From positions 47,335-111,334 of the forward strand of contig JANQEL010000028.1 in assembly GCA_028278345.1 (NCBI GenBank): DNA of 64,000 nucleotides, written 5' to 3'. Below the pieces are notes generated by a model that was not told the DNA's origin, made no database searches, and worked only from the letters and a program-made list of their open reading frames with translations. The position numbers were made by a program, and so were the translations under genes. Below are positions 32,833 through 41,882 of the stretch, in pieces (the stretch's first letter is position 1; each line of letters begins with the position of its first letter). The stretch comes from Myxococcota bacterium. Lineage in GTDB: Bacteria > Myxococcota_A > UBA9160 > UBA4427.

Positions 32833-34136
32833 AACTGCCTCCGCAACGCAATCAGGGTTCGAACGATTTCGCTCCACTGCGCGCGCCGATCCCCGGGATC
32901 GACCGCCAGGGCCAGATGAACACGCTGCAACGAGACCCCGGTGATCTCCGCGATGCGTTTCACCTGCGCCGCGCTCGCCGCGTGCTCGATGCCCGGGGAA
33001 TGGCGTCGCGCCCGGGCGATCACGTCCGCGCGAAGCGGCTCGAGGGCCTGCTTCCCCAGCCCCATCCTCCAGGAAAAATCCGCACTGGCTTCGAGCTGCT
33101 CGATCAGCGCCCGGCGGTCCGTGCTGGCTTCGGGGGCCGCGACGCCGAGGGGAAGCGAGCGCGCCGCAACCCACAGCGCGATCCAGACCCCGAACCCCGC
33201 CCAGCTGATGGGCGCTGCCGCCCAGGCGAGTTGCACGATCCCGGGTACAGCCGGATCGGCCAGCAACCAGATCTTCTCCCGGTGCCGTGCGAGGTCGAGC
33301 AGCATGTAGGCGTGATCGGCGCAGTGAATCCGCTCGTTGTAGAAGACGCCAAGCGTATTGGCGGCGATGAATTCGCCTTCACCGAAGTCGTCGCCATAGA
33401 CCACGTAGCCCGTGGCGAGCTCGTCTTCCTCGAGTTCCACGCGGGCGTCCACGAGCACCGGGCATGTATCGAACTCGCCGTGGCCCGAGCGCCCGTCTGC
33501 GAGGGTGATCCGGGCCAGCCGATCCCTGTCTTCCCAGCACACGGGAAGCTCTCCCGATAGCTCTTCGCGCAACAGCTCGCCCAGAACGATCGGCTCGATT
33601 TCCTCTTCGGCCTCTTCATCGAGGGCTTCGGCATCCGCAGCCAGATCGTCTCCCTCTTCGGCCGCCGTTTCCTCCACCTCGTCGGCGTCGTCCGCACAGC
33701 GGTCGAGATAGAAGTCGAACGAAGCCAGCAGGCTGTCGGGATTCGAGCCTTCGTCCCAGTCGTAGGGTTCTTCCGCCACCACGACGAGATGCCCCCCATC
33801 GAACACCCAGTCGCGCAGGGCTTCGACGCGACGCGCGCTCAAGGCGTAACGCGAAGCCGACATCACGATCAGGTCGGTCGTCGGGGGCAGCGCATCGAGC
33901 AGGTCGAGCCCGCGAACCGATTCGGCCTGCTTTCCCGCAGCTTCGAGCAGGAGTTCTGCAGCGAGCAACGGGTTGCTGCGCGCCTCCGGTCCGTATCCGT
34001 AGTCCACGGGCTCGTCGACCCATTCTACGAAACGGGAAGCGATGCCGAGCAACAGCACCACGAGCAGCGCGACCGCCACCCTGCGGCGAATCTGCGCCTG
34101 CTCCCCACGCTGTTTCTGGCCACCGGGCTCAGCCAC
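32829..34136 (-). CDS. DUF4350-domain membrane protein
   Basis: About 435 residues. GTG 34136 is preferred because a G-run lies about five bases upstream; GTG 34151 is an alternative. Helix 1 is near the N-terminus (VAVALLVVLLLGIASRFVEWV). The extracytoplasmic domain has YGYGPEARSNPLLAAELLLEAAGKQ, DLIVMSASRYALSARRVEALRDWVFDGGHLVVV, the Rossmann-like DUF4350 fold resembling glutamine amidotransferase-type domains, followed by an acidic low-complexity insertion (stretches of Glu, Asp and Ala). A second helix pair near AWAAAPISWAGFGVWIALWVAA precedes a cytoplasmic tail. Member of the MoxR cluster; function unknown. Confidence 0.78.
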   Translation of the reverse strand: MAEPGGQKQRGEQAQIRRRVAVALLVVLLLGIASRFVEWVDEPVDYGYGPEARSNPLLAAELLLEAAGKQAESVRGLDLLDALPPTTDLIVMSASRYALSARRVEALRDWVFDGGHLVVVAEEPYDWDEGSNPDSLLASFDFYLDRCADDADEVEETAAEEGDDLAADAEALDEEAEEEIEPIVLGELLREELSGELPVCWEDRDRLARITLADGRSGHGEFDTCPVLVDARVELEEDELATGYVVYGDDFGEGEFIAANTLGVFYNERIHCADHAYMLLDLARHREKIWLLADPAVPGIVQLAWAAAPISWAGFGVWIALWVAARSLPLGVAAPEASTDRRALIEQLEASADFSWRMGLGKQALEPLRADVIARARRHSPGIEHAASAAQVKRIAEITGVSLQRVHLALAVDPGDRRAQWSEIVRTLIALRRQL

Positions 34137-35730
34137 GCGCACCCCCCGCACCAGACGTGCTGCGCCCCGTCGCGGTCGTGAAATGGGCTGGCCACTCTTC
34201 GCACAAGCGTTCGAAATCGCGATCCGTGGGCTGGCGGTGCGCGTACGCAGTCAGCTGCCACGCTCGGGTGAGCCCCGCGAAGTAGCGCGCGCACGCTTCC
34301 TCGACGGCCTCCGCCACCGCGCGCAAGCAATCGCGTTCGGTCGCCCCGGCCGAGAGTGCGACGCGGCGGTCGCGTACCAGGGCAGAAAGGCTCGCGCGGT
34401 AGAGCAACGCCATGGCCTCGCGGGCGCGACCTTCCCGCCAGGCCACCAGGCCCGCAGCCACCACGTCTTCGGGCAGACTCTCCGGACGTACGTCGAGGCC
34501 GGCGAGGGTTTGGGGAATGGGCTCGAACGCTCCTTCCCGCGAACCCGCATCCAGCAACCGACGGATCTCGTCTCGATAGCGGTAGAGCGCGTAGCCGATC
34601 GCGACGACGCCGAACGCCACCAACACGGTTTCGGACAACACAGCGATGAACCACGCCAGCCAGGCGAAGAAGCCTTCGATCCACGCCGGCATCTCGCTGT
34701 CTGCGTCTTCGTCGGGATCGAGACTCCAATCGAGGACGAACCGCGGCACCGATATGACGTCGCGATCGTGAAACGCGTCGCCCGCGAGGATCTCGACGAT
34801 CTGCTCGCGCGCGTCGTCCCTTTCGGCTTGCTCTGCGTCCACGGCCTCGACTGCGTCGCGCGATTCGACCTCGGGTTCGGCGACCGCAGGGCGGGTGAAG
34901 CCGATCAGCGCGGCGAGCACGACGGCCGCGATGCCGCTGGCCGTCGCGCCGGACCTCCTGCGGTGGCCGGCCTCCTGCGCAATCAATCGATCGGCCATGC
35001 GTCGGAACGCGATCTCGAGATCCCAACCTTCGAGCTCGGTTCGTCGGTTGATGTAGAGCCCGAAGCCGCCGGCGACATAGAACGGGGCGACCAGCAGTAC
35101 GGTGGCGATGTAGAGCGAGTTCGCCAGTAGCGCGCCGACGGTGGCCTGCGCCGCGTCTTCCTCGAACAAGAAGGAGAACACGTCCCAGTCCACGTGACTC
35201 GGGACGAAGAGCTGCACGACCATCAGCAGGGCCAGCGGGATGAAGCCCTCGAGGTGTGCACACACGACCAGCAGCCAGACCGCCCCCGGCCCGGCCTGCC
35301 CTCGCCGCAACAGGTTGAGCCGACGCGTGCGCGCCTCACCCGAGAGTCCTTCGAGCTGCACGACGGGCAGGTCGAGGGATCGCGTCGGAGAGAGCCGCCG
35401 CAGGGTGAGGGATTGCCACGCCTGCTTCGGCATCTCATCCCGCATGGCGCGCAGTGTTTCGCGCAGCCCCGGCGCGTCCCCGAAGAGATCGCGACTGACG
35501 ACGATCAGGGTCGCGCGCTCCCACAGCGGTTTCGTCCACCAGACGACGAACGGCGCGAGCCAGCCATGGTCGCCGAGGGCCCAGACACTCAGCGCGAAGA
35601 CCGGCACCACCACGATCGCGCTCGCGCCCACGCAGGTGGCGAAGCGCCGCAGGGCGAGGCGAAAACCGAAATCGATCGCCGCCCAATGGCCGCGCGGACG
35701 TATCTCGGCACTCACATCGGAGAGATTCAA
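34129..35730 (-). CDS. multi-TM protein with DUF4129-like C-terminal region
   Basis: The TTG at 35730 is chosen as start: it overlaps the SpoIIM stop (TTGA) and GGGGAGG (35736-35742) lies five bases upstream. 533 residues. Several helices in the first half, with an N-terminal region SAEIRPRGHWAAIDFGFRLALRR, then a polar acidic loop of about 90 residues after VLAALIGFTRPAVAEPE, a further transmembrane pair (WIEGFFAWLAWFIAVLSETVLVAFGVVAIG) and a C-terminal cytoplasmic domain with WREGRAREAMALLYRASLSAL and DRDFERLCEEW, the DUF4129 pattern. It is the usual neighbour of DUF4350 and MoxR. Function unknown. Confidence 0.75.
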   Translation of the reverse strand: MNLSDVSAEIRPRGHWAAIDFGFRLALRRFATCVGASAIVVVPVFALSVWALGDHGWLAPFVVWWTKPLWERATLIVVSRDLFGDAPGLRETLRAMRDEMPKQAWQSLTLRRLSPTRSLDLPVVQLEGLSGEARTRRLNLLRRGQAGPGAVWLLVVCAHLEGFIPLALLMVVQLFVPSHVDWDVFSFLFEEDAAQATVGALLANSLYIATVLLVAPFYVAGGFGLYINRRTELEGWDLEIAFRRMADRLIAQEAGHRRRSGATASGIAAVVLAALIGFTRPAVAEPEVESRDAVEAVDAEQAERDDAREQIVEILAGDAFHDRDVISVPRFVLDWSLDPDEDADSEMPAWIEGFFAWLAWFIAVLSETVLVAFGVVAIGYALYRYRDEIRRLLDAGSREGAFEPIPQTLAGLDVRPESLPEDVVAAGLVAWREGRAREAMALLYRASLSALVRDRRVALSAGATERDCLRAVAEAVEEACARYFAGLTRAWQLTAYAHRQPTDRDFERLCEEWPAHFTTATGRSTSGAGGARG

Positions 35731-36773
35731 CGTCGCCTCCCCGCGAACGTGAAGTAGAGCAGGACAAGGCTCCACAAGAGTGCGCCGACGGCGTACTTGA
35801 TCTGCGGCGCGATCACCGCCTTCGAAGACCAGAAGGCCTCGAGGAGCGCCGCGAACACCAGCATGCCGATGACACCGAGCATCAGGGGCAGTGCCTGCTG
35901 TGCACGCTCGCGCAGTGCGTGCCTTCGCCCGCGGGTTCCCGGTGCAAGCAAAGCGTCCCCGAGCAGCATCCCCGCACCCCCTGAGATCACGATTGCCGTG
36001 AGCTCCGGTGCGCCATGCCCGATGACGAAGGAAAAGAAGGTCGTCTCGTAGCCCGAGTGGATCATGTGGGCGGCGGCCGCTCCGAGGACGCAACCGTTCA
36101 ACACCAGGAAGAACAGCGACCCGACTGCGAAGACGATCCCCGCCGCGAAGCAGCGAAACGAGACACCGATGTTGTTCGCGATGTAGTACCCGAACATCGC
36201 GATGTCATCCTCGGCCGTGCGGAGGGAACCGATCCGATCGTCGGCTCCGGGGTCGTACATCGACTCGAGACTCCGAACCATCCCCGCGTCGAGGACGCTG
36301 TAGACGAGTTCGGGCGCCAGCCATACCACCGCCGCGATGGCCACAGCCGGAAGCCAGAACGCGAGCGCGGCCAACCCCATGGCACCGCGGCGCCGACGCA
36401 CGGCTCGCGGGAAGTCCCACGCGAAGAAACGCACGCTCTGCCGCAGATAATCGGTGCTGCGCCAGTAGAGGTGCCGATGCCCCGCGACCGCCATCTCGTT
36501 GAGCCGAGCAACCAGCTTCGCGCTGTAGCGGCGTTGACTGGCCACGGCGAGATCGCGACACACTTCCCGATACCGGGAGGGGAAGCTCGCCAGGGAAACC
36601 GGAGACGTGGCCGCGCCCTCTTCCTCGCGATTCTCCGACCCTCGCCCCCGGAAGGCCTGGCGGACGCGTCGCGCGATACCCGCCAGATCTCCCGTCGGTT
36701 CGAGGACCTCGATCTGCCGTTCGAAGGCCTCCCAACGCTCGTGATTGCGCGATTCGAAAGAAGCCTGCTTCAC
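35727..36773 (-). CDS. SpoIIM-like (stage II sporulation protein M) membrane protein
   Basis: 348 residues. The first about 125 residues are soluble and basic (RNHERWEAFERQIEVLEP, FPSRYREVCRDLAVASQRRY, NEMAVAGHRHLYW); then six or so helices with GYYIANNIGVSFRCFAAGI and IGHGAPELTAIVISGGAGMLLG, the conserved SpoIIM core. In spore formers SpoIIM helps septal peptidoglycan remodelling; outside them this family sits in RDD-SpoIIM-DUF4129-DUF4350-MoxR-DUF58 clusters of unknown function, exactly as here. Overlaps RDD upstream and the DUF4129-like gene downstream by four bases each. Confidence 0.9.
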   Translation of the reverse strand: MKQASFESRNHERWEAFERQIEVLEPTGDLAGIARRVRQAFRGRGSENREEEGAATSPVSLASFPSRYREVCRDLAVASQRRYSAKLVARLNEMAVAGHRHLYWRSTDYLRQSVRFFAWDFPRAVRRRRGAMGLAALAFWLPAVAIAAVVWLAPELVYSVLDAGMVRSLESMYDPGADDRIGSLRTAEDDIAMFGYYIANNIGVSFRCFAAGIVFAVGSLFFLVLNGCVLGAAAAHMIHSGYETTFFSFVIGHGAPELTAIVISGGAGMLLGDALLAPGTRGRRHALRERAQQALPLMLGVIGMLVFAALLEAFWSSKAVIAPQIKYAVGALLWSLVLLYFTFAGRRR

Positions 36774-37483
36774 GATCGCCCACGCACCCCGTTCGCTATC
36801 GCCCGGAGTTCATCGGCCCCGTCGCGTCCGCGCTTTCCGGTGAGCGGCTCGAGGATCTCGGCCAGTTCGACACAACGTTCGGCGGAGAGCCGCCCGCTGC
36901 GCTCGGCATAGTCGAGAATGGCCCGTTGCTCGCCCGGATCGAGGGGCCGGCGCGGCACGCGAACCGCTTCGACAATGTCGTCGAGCGCACCCTCAGAGGC
37001 CTTCGGGACATACACCACGAGCGTACCGGCGGCGTGATCGCCGATGCGTTCGAAGTGCCGACTCGTCAGCATGGTGGCGAGCCCCGCGAGATAGAAGAGC
37101 GGCAGCATGTCGGCGAAGCGCAGGAGATTCCGCAATACCGACGCGCTCCAGTTCACGGGCGTCCCATCCCGATTGATGACGCGCAGACCGAATGCCCGTT
37201 TGCCCGGGGTCTGTCCGTTTTCGAAGACCTCGAAGATCACGGGATAGAACCACTCGATCAGGAAGCTCAAGATCAGCCAGGTCCCGATCCCCGTCCCACC
37301 GAGATTCGAGAGCCCGATGCCGAGTAGCATTGCCACGAACTGGCGCAGCGTGAAGTCGAGGACGAGCGCAAGCCCGCGTGCCACCGGCCCCGCGGGTTCG
37401 AACGTGAGATCGACGCCTTCCGGTGTCTCCAGCCGAAACTGACTGTCGACGTAGTCGCCGGTCGTGAGTGCATCGGCGGTCAG
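36770..37483 (-). CDS. RDD-family membrane protein (apparent CTG start)
   Basis: There is no ATG, GTG or TTG near the end of the upstream gene in this frame. A CTG at 37483 overlaps the upstream stop (CTGA) and has GGGAG (37490-37494) six bases upstream, so I infer a CTG start and 237 residues. N-terminal YVDSQFRLETPEGVDLTFEPAG is followed by helices with RGLALVLDFTLRQFVAML, FEVFENGQTPGKRAFGLRVINRDG (RDD signature) and a cytoplasmic C-terminal part of about 90 residues rich in Arg and Glu. RDD proteins are small membrane proteins, some acting as transporters or regulators. Second gene of the MoxR cluster. Confidence 0.85.
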   Translation of the reverse strand: MTADALTTGDYVDSQFRLETPEGVDLTFEPAGPVARGLALVLDFTLRQFVAMLLGIGLSNLGGTGIGTWLILSFLIEWFYPVIFEVFENGQTPGKRAFGLRVINRDGTPVNWSASVLRNLLRFADMLPLFYLAGLATMLTSRHFERIGDHAAGTLVVYVPKASEGALDDIVEAVRVPRRPLDPGEQRAILDYAERSGRLSAERCVELAEILEPLTGKRGRDGADELRAIANGVRGRS

Positions 37484-38250
37484 GCCCGACTCCCGTCGTA
37501 ACCGAACAGATCGCGGTAGACGACGGCATAGGCGAGCGCCAGGAAGGGCAACGCCCAGATCAACCCCACGCCGAGAGTCAGCGCAGACCCCAGGCCCGCG
37601 ACCAGCGCGACGACGATCATGAAACCGAAGACTCGCAACCAACATCGCGTGATGGCGCGCCGCGAGGTCTCCATCGCCTCCCACACCCCCATGTTCTTCT
37701 CGATCACCAGTGGCATCGCGAAGGCGTAGGCCACCGCGAGGTAGACCCCGGGCAAGATCAGCAGCGCGATTCCCAGGTACGTCATCAATGTGGACAGGAG
37801 CTGAACTCCGATGATGGGTACGGCGCGAGAAAAACCCGCGACGACCTCATTGATCGAAGCCGAGTCGTCATGGACGGAGCGCTTGATCGAGTAGAGCCAG
37901 CCCCCGGCGACGATGGGTGCGGCAACCATCGCGCCCAATAGCCCCGGAACGACTCCGTCCACGACGGCGGCCAGAATCGAGTCTTCGGCGCTCGCGCCAC
38001 CCACCGTCATCAACGCAACCACGACGGCCTGGGCCAGCATGCTCGCCCCGAAAGCCATCACCCCGATCACCCAGAGGATGCCCTTCGAGCCCGGGACCCG
38101 TGACCAGGCCTCGCGCATCACCTCCTGGATCTCGAACCCGCTTTCGCCGCTCAGGGCCCGCTCGACCGAACCCCAACTCCCGGGTTCGGTGTGCGTGGTC
38201 TCGAGGTCGCTCTCGGGTGGTCGGTAGATCGAATCGCTGCCTTCGCTCAC
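37480..38250 (-). CDS. multi-TM membrane protein, first gene of the MoxR cluster
   Basis: 256 residues. A polar N-terminus of about 55 residues (SIYRPPESDLETTHTEPG, then a helix IQEVMREAWSRVPGSK) is followed by five or six helices. The block VYLAVAYAFAMPLVIEKNMGVWEAMETSRRAITRCWLRVFGFMIVVALV is typical of a broad family of YckC/DUF975-like membrane proteins that lack a known role. Its stop overlaps the start of the RDD gene. It opens the seven-gene operon; 59 bases separate it from the Ctp protease gene, which is on the same strand, so co-transcription with the upstream cell-division cluster is possible. Confidence 0.75.
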   Translation of the reverse strand: MSEGSDSIYRPPESDLETTHTEPGSWGSVERALSGESGFEIQEVMREAWSRVPGSKGILWVIGVMAFGASMLAQAVVVALMTVGGASAEDSILAAVVDGVVPGLLGAMVAAPIVAGGWLYSIKRSVHDDSASINEVVAGFSRAVPIIGVQLLSTLMTYLGIALLILPGVYLAVAYAFAMPLVIEKNMGVWEAMETSRRAITRCWLRVFGFMIVVALVAGLGSALTLGVGLIWALPFLALAYAVVYRDLFGYDGSRA

Positions 38251-38309
38251 GCTTCCCTCCTCGGTTCGACTTCAACAGGACGACACCGTCGGGAAGGTGG
38301 GTGAGGCGC

Positions 38310-39719
38310 TCAGACCGATCCGTCCGCGACCTCCTGAGGTTGGCGCAGCTGCTCGAAGTAGCGCCAGCTCTTCAGCACTTCGAGGGCCCGATCGAGCTGG
38401 GCGTCGATGAACTCGCCCTGCTTCTCTTCGCCGGCTTCTTCCCCGCTCGATCCGGCCTCGTCGGGATCGGCCTCCTCCTGGGTGAAGTGGCCCTCGAGAT
38501 CGCGTTCGCGCATGCGCCGGGGCGCTTCGACACGCATCGTCGGGATTTCGAGGGGCGCAACCGCGATATCGGGGCGAATGCCCGTCTCCTGGATCGAGCG
38601 ACCCGACGGTGTGTAGTAGAGGGCCGTCGTCAGGCGCAGCGCCGCACCGCCTTCGAGGGGATAGACCGTCTGCACGGAGCCCTTGCCGAAGGTCTCGGCG
38701 CCGAGCACCAGTGCGCGGCCGTGGTCCTGCAGTGCACCGGCCACGATCTCCGAGGCGCTCGCACTGCCCTCGTTCACCAGTACAACGATCGGATACTCGG
38801 GCTCGCTCTGCGCGGGGGTCGCGAGGTAGTCCTGGCGTTGGGCGGCTTCGCGGCCCTGGGTGTAGACGATCACGCCTTCGTCCAGCCAGGCGTCGGCCAC
38901 CTTCACGGCCTGGTCGAGCAGCCCACCGGGGTTGTCGCGCAGGTCGATCACCAGGCCGCGCAGGGACGGCGGCTCTTCGCTGCCGACCTCGGCGCTCTCT
39001 TCGACGTCTTCGTGGATCTGTTCGAGGGATTCGAAGAGCTCCTTGTCGGTTCGCTCCTGGAAGGCGCTGATGCGCAGATAGCCGTAGCTCGGTTCGAGCA
39101 ACTTGCCCTCGACGCTGTCGATGTGGACGACGTCGCGCTTCACCGTGAAGGGGCGCGGCTCGTCGAAGTCACTGCGCATGATGTGGATGGTGATCTCCGT
39201 GCCCTTACGCCCGCGCATCAGCTGCACGGCTTCGAGCAGGCTCATGTTCTTGGTGCTGCGGCACTCCTCGGTCCACTCTTCCGGCGGCTCGGTCGGGCAG
39301 ATGGTCACGATGTTGTCGCGCGCCCGAATCCCGGCGCGTTGAGCGGGGGTGCCATCGATCGGCGAGACCACCTCGATGGGTTCCCCCTGGCGTTTGGTGA
39401 TCTCGATCCCGAGCCCGTGGAATTCGCCGCGGGTATCGACCTGCATCTCCTCGTAGGCGTCGGTGTCGAGAAAGGCCGAGTGCGGGTCGAGTTTGCGCAG
39501 CATGCCGTTGAGGGCGCCCGTCAGCAGGTCGTGCTCGTCGACCGCTTCGACGTAGTTCGAACGCACGTGGGTGAGCACACTCGTGAAGAGCGCGAGGTCC
39601 TCATAGCGCGTTTTCGCGAAGGTCACGCTCGCGCCGATCAGAGCGAAGGCCATCAGGGTGAACGCGACTCCGCGCACGAACCCCCGGCGCTGCGCCCCGG
39701 AATCCATTCGATCACTCAT
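38310..39719 (-). CDS. S41 C-terminal-processing peptidase (CtpA-type)
   Basis: 469 residues. An N-terminal signal anchor (RGVAFTLMAFALIGASVTFA) is followed by a PDZ domain (about 95-190) and the S41 catalytic core: NEGSASASEIVAGALQDHGRALVLGAETFGKGSVQ. By spacing to E. coli Prc the nucleophile is S321 and the general base K346 (25 apart). A short insertion in the PDZ region (about residues 141-153) carries two Cys. The C-terminal tail is acidic. It should cleave C-termini of periplasmic proteins, including peptidoglycan hydrolase-related factors. It lies directly after envC in the ftsE-ftsX-envC order. Confidence 0.92.
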   Translation of the reverse strand: MSDRMDSGAQRRGFVRGVAFTLMAFALIGASVTFAKTRYEDLALFTSVLTHVRSNYVEAVDEHDLLTGALNGMLRKLDPHSAFLDTDAYEEMQVDTRGEFHGLGIEITKRQGEPIEVVSPIDGTPAQRAGIRARDNIVTICPTEPPEEWTEECRSTKNMSLLEAVQLMRGRKGTEITIHIMRSDFDEPRPFTVKRDVVHIDSVEGKLLEPSYGYLRISAFQERTDKELFESLEQIHEDVEESAEVGSEEPPSLRGLVIDLRDNPGGLLDQAVKVADAWLDEGVIVYTQGREAAQRQDYLATPAQSEPEYPIVVLVNEGSASASEIVAGALQDHGRALVLGAETFGKGSVQTVYPLEGGAALRLTTALYYTPSGRSIQETGIRPDIAVAPLEIPTMRVEAPRRMRERDLEGHFTQEEADPDEAGSSGEEAGEEKQGEFIDAQLDRALEVLKSWRYFEQLRQPQEVADGSV

Positions 39720-39809
39720 TTCGCGACCCTCCCCCCCTGGTCCTATCGGACGGTCGATCGGCCAACGCTAGCAGTCCGCTGAAAATCCAGCGCCGGTCGG
39801 AGCGAAAGC

Positions 39810-40970
39810 TCAGTCGAGCCAGTCCATGGGATCCAGCGGCTCGCCCCCCTGGCGCACCTCGAAGTAGAAGCTCGGCCCCGAGAGCGACCCCGTATCCCCC
39901 GCGGTCGCGATCGTGTCCCCGCGATCCACCGTCTGCCCCACCTCGACGAACAGCTCGGCGAGGTGCCCCGAGACGGTGAAGTACTGACTGCCGTGGTCGA
40001 GAATCACGATCTTCCCGTAGCCGCGGAACCAACCGGCGAAGCGCACCTCGCCGAACGCCACCGCGCGGACCGAATCGCCGTGGTCGACGGCGAATTCGAT
40101 GCCCTTGTTGAAAGTCTCGGTGCCGTACTCCTCGTCGACCACGCGGCCGAAAGCCGTGCGGCGCTCGCCGCGCACCGGGGCCGGCAACCTGCCCCGGTGA
40201 GAGGCGAAGTTCATCGCATCGAGGGTGGCCACGTCGAGGCGGCTCGACTCGCCCAGCGACACCAACTTCTCTTCGAGGGCGCGGGCCGCGCGCTCGAGCT
40301 CGACGAGGACGGCGCGTTCGAGGGTGCGGTCTTCGCGGACCCGCGCGAGCAGCGCAGTCTTGGTGGCGCGCTCGGCTTCGTGATCGCGACGGCGCGCTTC
40401 GAGGTCGCTCGCGGCCAGGTCGCGCAAGCGCGCGCCCTCTTCGGCGTTGCGTCGCGCCACTTCGACGGCTGCTTGATCGCGGCGGTAGCGCGCGACGAGG
40501 TCGGCGTCGTGTTCGAGCAGCTTCCGCAGGGTCGATGCGCGCGTGAACATCTCGGGTAGCGAGGCCGACGAGAAGAGCACGCGAAGCGGGCCCACGTCGC
40601 CCATCTTGTAGAGCGCCACGACACGTCGGCTCATCGCCCGGCGCGTTTCCTCGAGCCGGGCCGTCGCCTCCTCGGCACGGGCCCGCGTGCGTCCGAGGGC
40701 TTCGGCCGCGCGGTCTGCCAGCCGCCTCGCTTCGGCGACCTCACTCACCATGCGGTCGAGACTCATGTCGAGTTGTTCGAGCCGCTCGAAGATCTCGCGC
40801 TCTTCGCGCTCGCGTTCGCCGACGCGCTCGCGCGATTCGAGGATCTGTTCGCGCAGGTCGCGAAGCTTCTCGCCTTCGTCCGGCTCTTCGGCATGGGCTG
40901 TACCCGTGAGGCCCACGATCGAAACGATCAGAAGCAGTGGAGCCCCGATCCACGCCTTGCGCACCCGCAC
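39810..40970 (-). CDS. envC: EnvC-like murein hydrolase activator (degenerate LytM domain)
   Basis: GTG start, 386 residues. Signal peptide (residues 1-27), long coiled coil (about 30-250, very rich in Glu, Arg, Leu and Ala) and a C-terminal LytM/M23 fold (about 275-386). The zinc ligands of active M23 peptidases are replaced: HxGxD reads NKGIE (288-292) and the last HxH reads FYF (Y369), as in E. coli EnvC, which activates amidases rather than cutting peptidoglycan. It lies three bases after ftsX, and FtsEX controls EnvC in the divisome. This genetic link and the altered ligands agree. Symbol by analogy. Confidence 0.88.
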   Translation of the reverse strand: MRVRKAWIGAPLLLIVSIVGLTGTAHAEEPDEGEKLRDLREQILESRERVGEREREEREIFERLEQLDMSLDRMVSEVAEARRLADRAAEALGRTRARAEEATARLEETRRAMSRRVVALYKMGDVGPLRVLFSSASLPEMFTRASTLRKLLEHDADLVARYRRDQAAVEVARRNAEEGARLRDLAASDLEARRRDHEAERATKTALLARVREDRTLERAVLVELERAARALEEKLVSLGESSRLDVATLDAMNFASHRGRLPAPVRGERRTAFGRVVDEEYGTETFNKGIEFAVDHGDSVRAVAFGEVRFAGWFRGYGKIVILDHGSQYFTVSGHLAELFVEVGQTVDRGDTIATAGDTGSLSGPSFYFEVRQGGEPLDPMDWLD

Positions 40971-40973
40971 CTT

Positions 40974-41882
40974 CTACCCCGTCGTCCCGCGCCAACCGAA
41001 GAGCGCGGCCGCCGACCCCGCCATGCCGAGCAGCGCACCGCCCAGCACGAGCCAGGTGGCTTCGCCGAAGAGCAGGAAACGCGGCGCGGCATTGCCCAGG
41101 AAGAAGGCGAGCCCGCTGCGAATCGGATCCGCGAAGATCATGAAACCCAACCACAGCAGCAGCACGGCGAGCAGCCCCCCGGCCAACCCCTGGATCGTGC
41201 CTTCCAACAGGAACGGAACCCGCAGGAAGGTGCGACTCGCACCCACCAGCGAGAGGATCTCGAGTTCGTCCTCGCGCGAATAGATCGCGAGGCGGATCGT
41301 GTTGGCGACGATCATCAACGCCGAGACCGCGAGCACGGCCCCGAGCCCCAGGGCCGCGAAGCGCACGAGGTTCGCCGCGCGCGTGTAGCCCTCGATCCAC
41401 TCCTGGCCCTTGGCGAGCTCCGCGATGCCGGGCAGCCCTTCGAGGGCCTGTTCGACCACCGCGATCCCCGCTTCGGTGCGATGGGCATCGGAAAGCGTGA
41501 TTTCGAGGGAGGCCGGTAGTGGATTGCTCGCCAGGCCTTCGAGCAGGGCTTCGGCCCCGGCCGTCTCGCGAAAGCGCGCGAGCGCCTCTTCCGGGGTCAC
41601 CAACTCGACCTGGTGCACGCCTTCGACGGTTGCCACCGTGGCGGCGATCCTGCGCGCCTCGGCGATGTCGAGGTCCTCCTCGAAGTAGGCCGCGATGCGA
41701 AGTTCACCGCCGAAGCGTTCGAGCATGCCGCGCATGTTGCCGACCAGCAGCGCAAAGGCACCCACCAGGGTGAGCGTGATCGCGATCGTCACGACCGCCG
41801 CCACGCTGGTCATCGCACTCGACGCGAGCCCGCGCACCGCCGTGCGAAACAGCAGAACGATGACGGTGCCGACGCGGTTCAC
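40974..41882 (-). CDS. ftsX: cell division protein FtsX
   Basis: 302 residues, four transmembrane helices: one near residues 22-44 and three clustered in the C-terminal half. Between helices 1 and 2 is the periplasmic domain (LRIAAYFEEDLDIAEARRIAATVATVEGVHQVELVTPEEALARFRE). The cytoplasmic/helical signature LVRFAALGLGAVLAVSALMIVANTIRLAIYSREDELEILSLVGAS is the FtsX core. It forms an ABC-type complex with FtsE that transmits ATP-driven change to the periplasmic EnvC. The start overlaps the ftsE stop by four bases. Confidence 0.95.
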   Translation of the reverse strand: MNRVGTVIVLLFRTAVRGLASSAMTSVAAVVTIAITLTLVGAFALLVGNMRGMLERFGGELRIAAYFEEDLDIAEARRIAATVATVEGVHQVELVTPEEALARFRETAGAEALLEGLASNPLPASLEITLSDAHRTEAGIAVVEQALEGLPGIAELAKGQEWIEGYTRAANLVRFAALGLGAVLAVSALMIVANTIRLAIYSREDELEILSLVGASRTFLRVPFLLEGTIQGLAGGLLAVLLLWLGFMIFADPIRSGLAFFLGNAAPRFLLFGEATWLVLGGALLGMAGSAAALFGWRGTTG

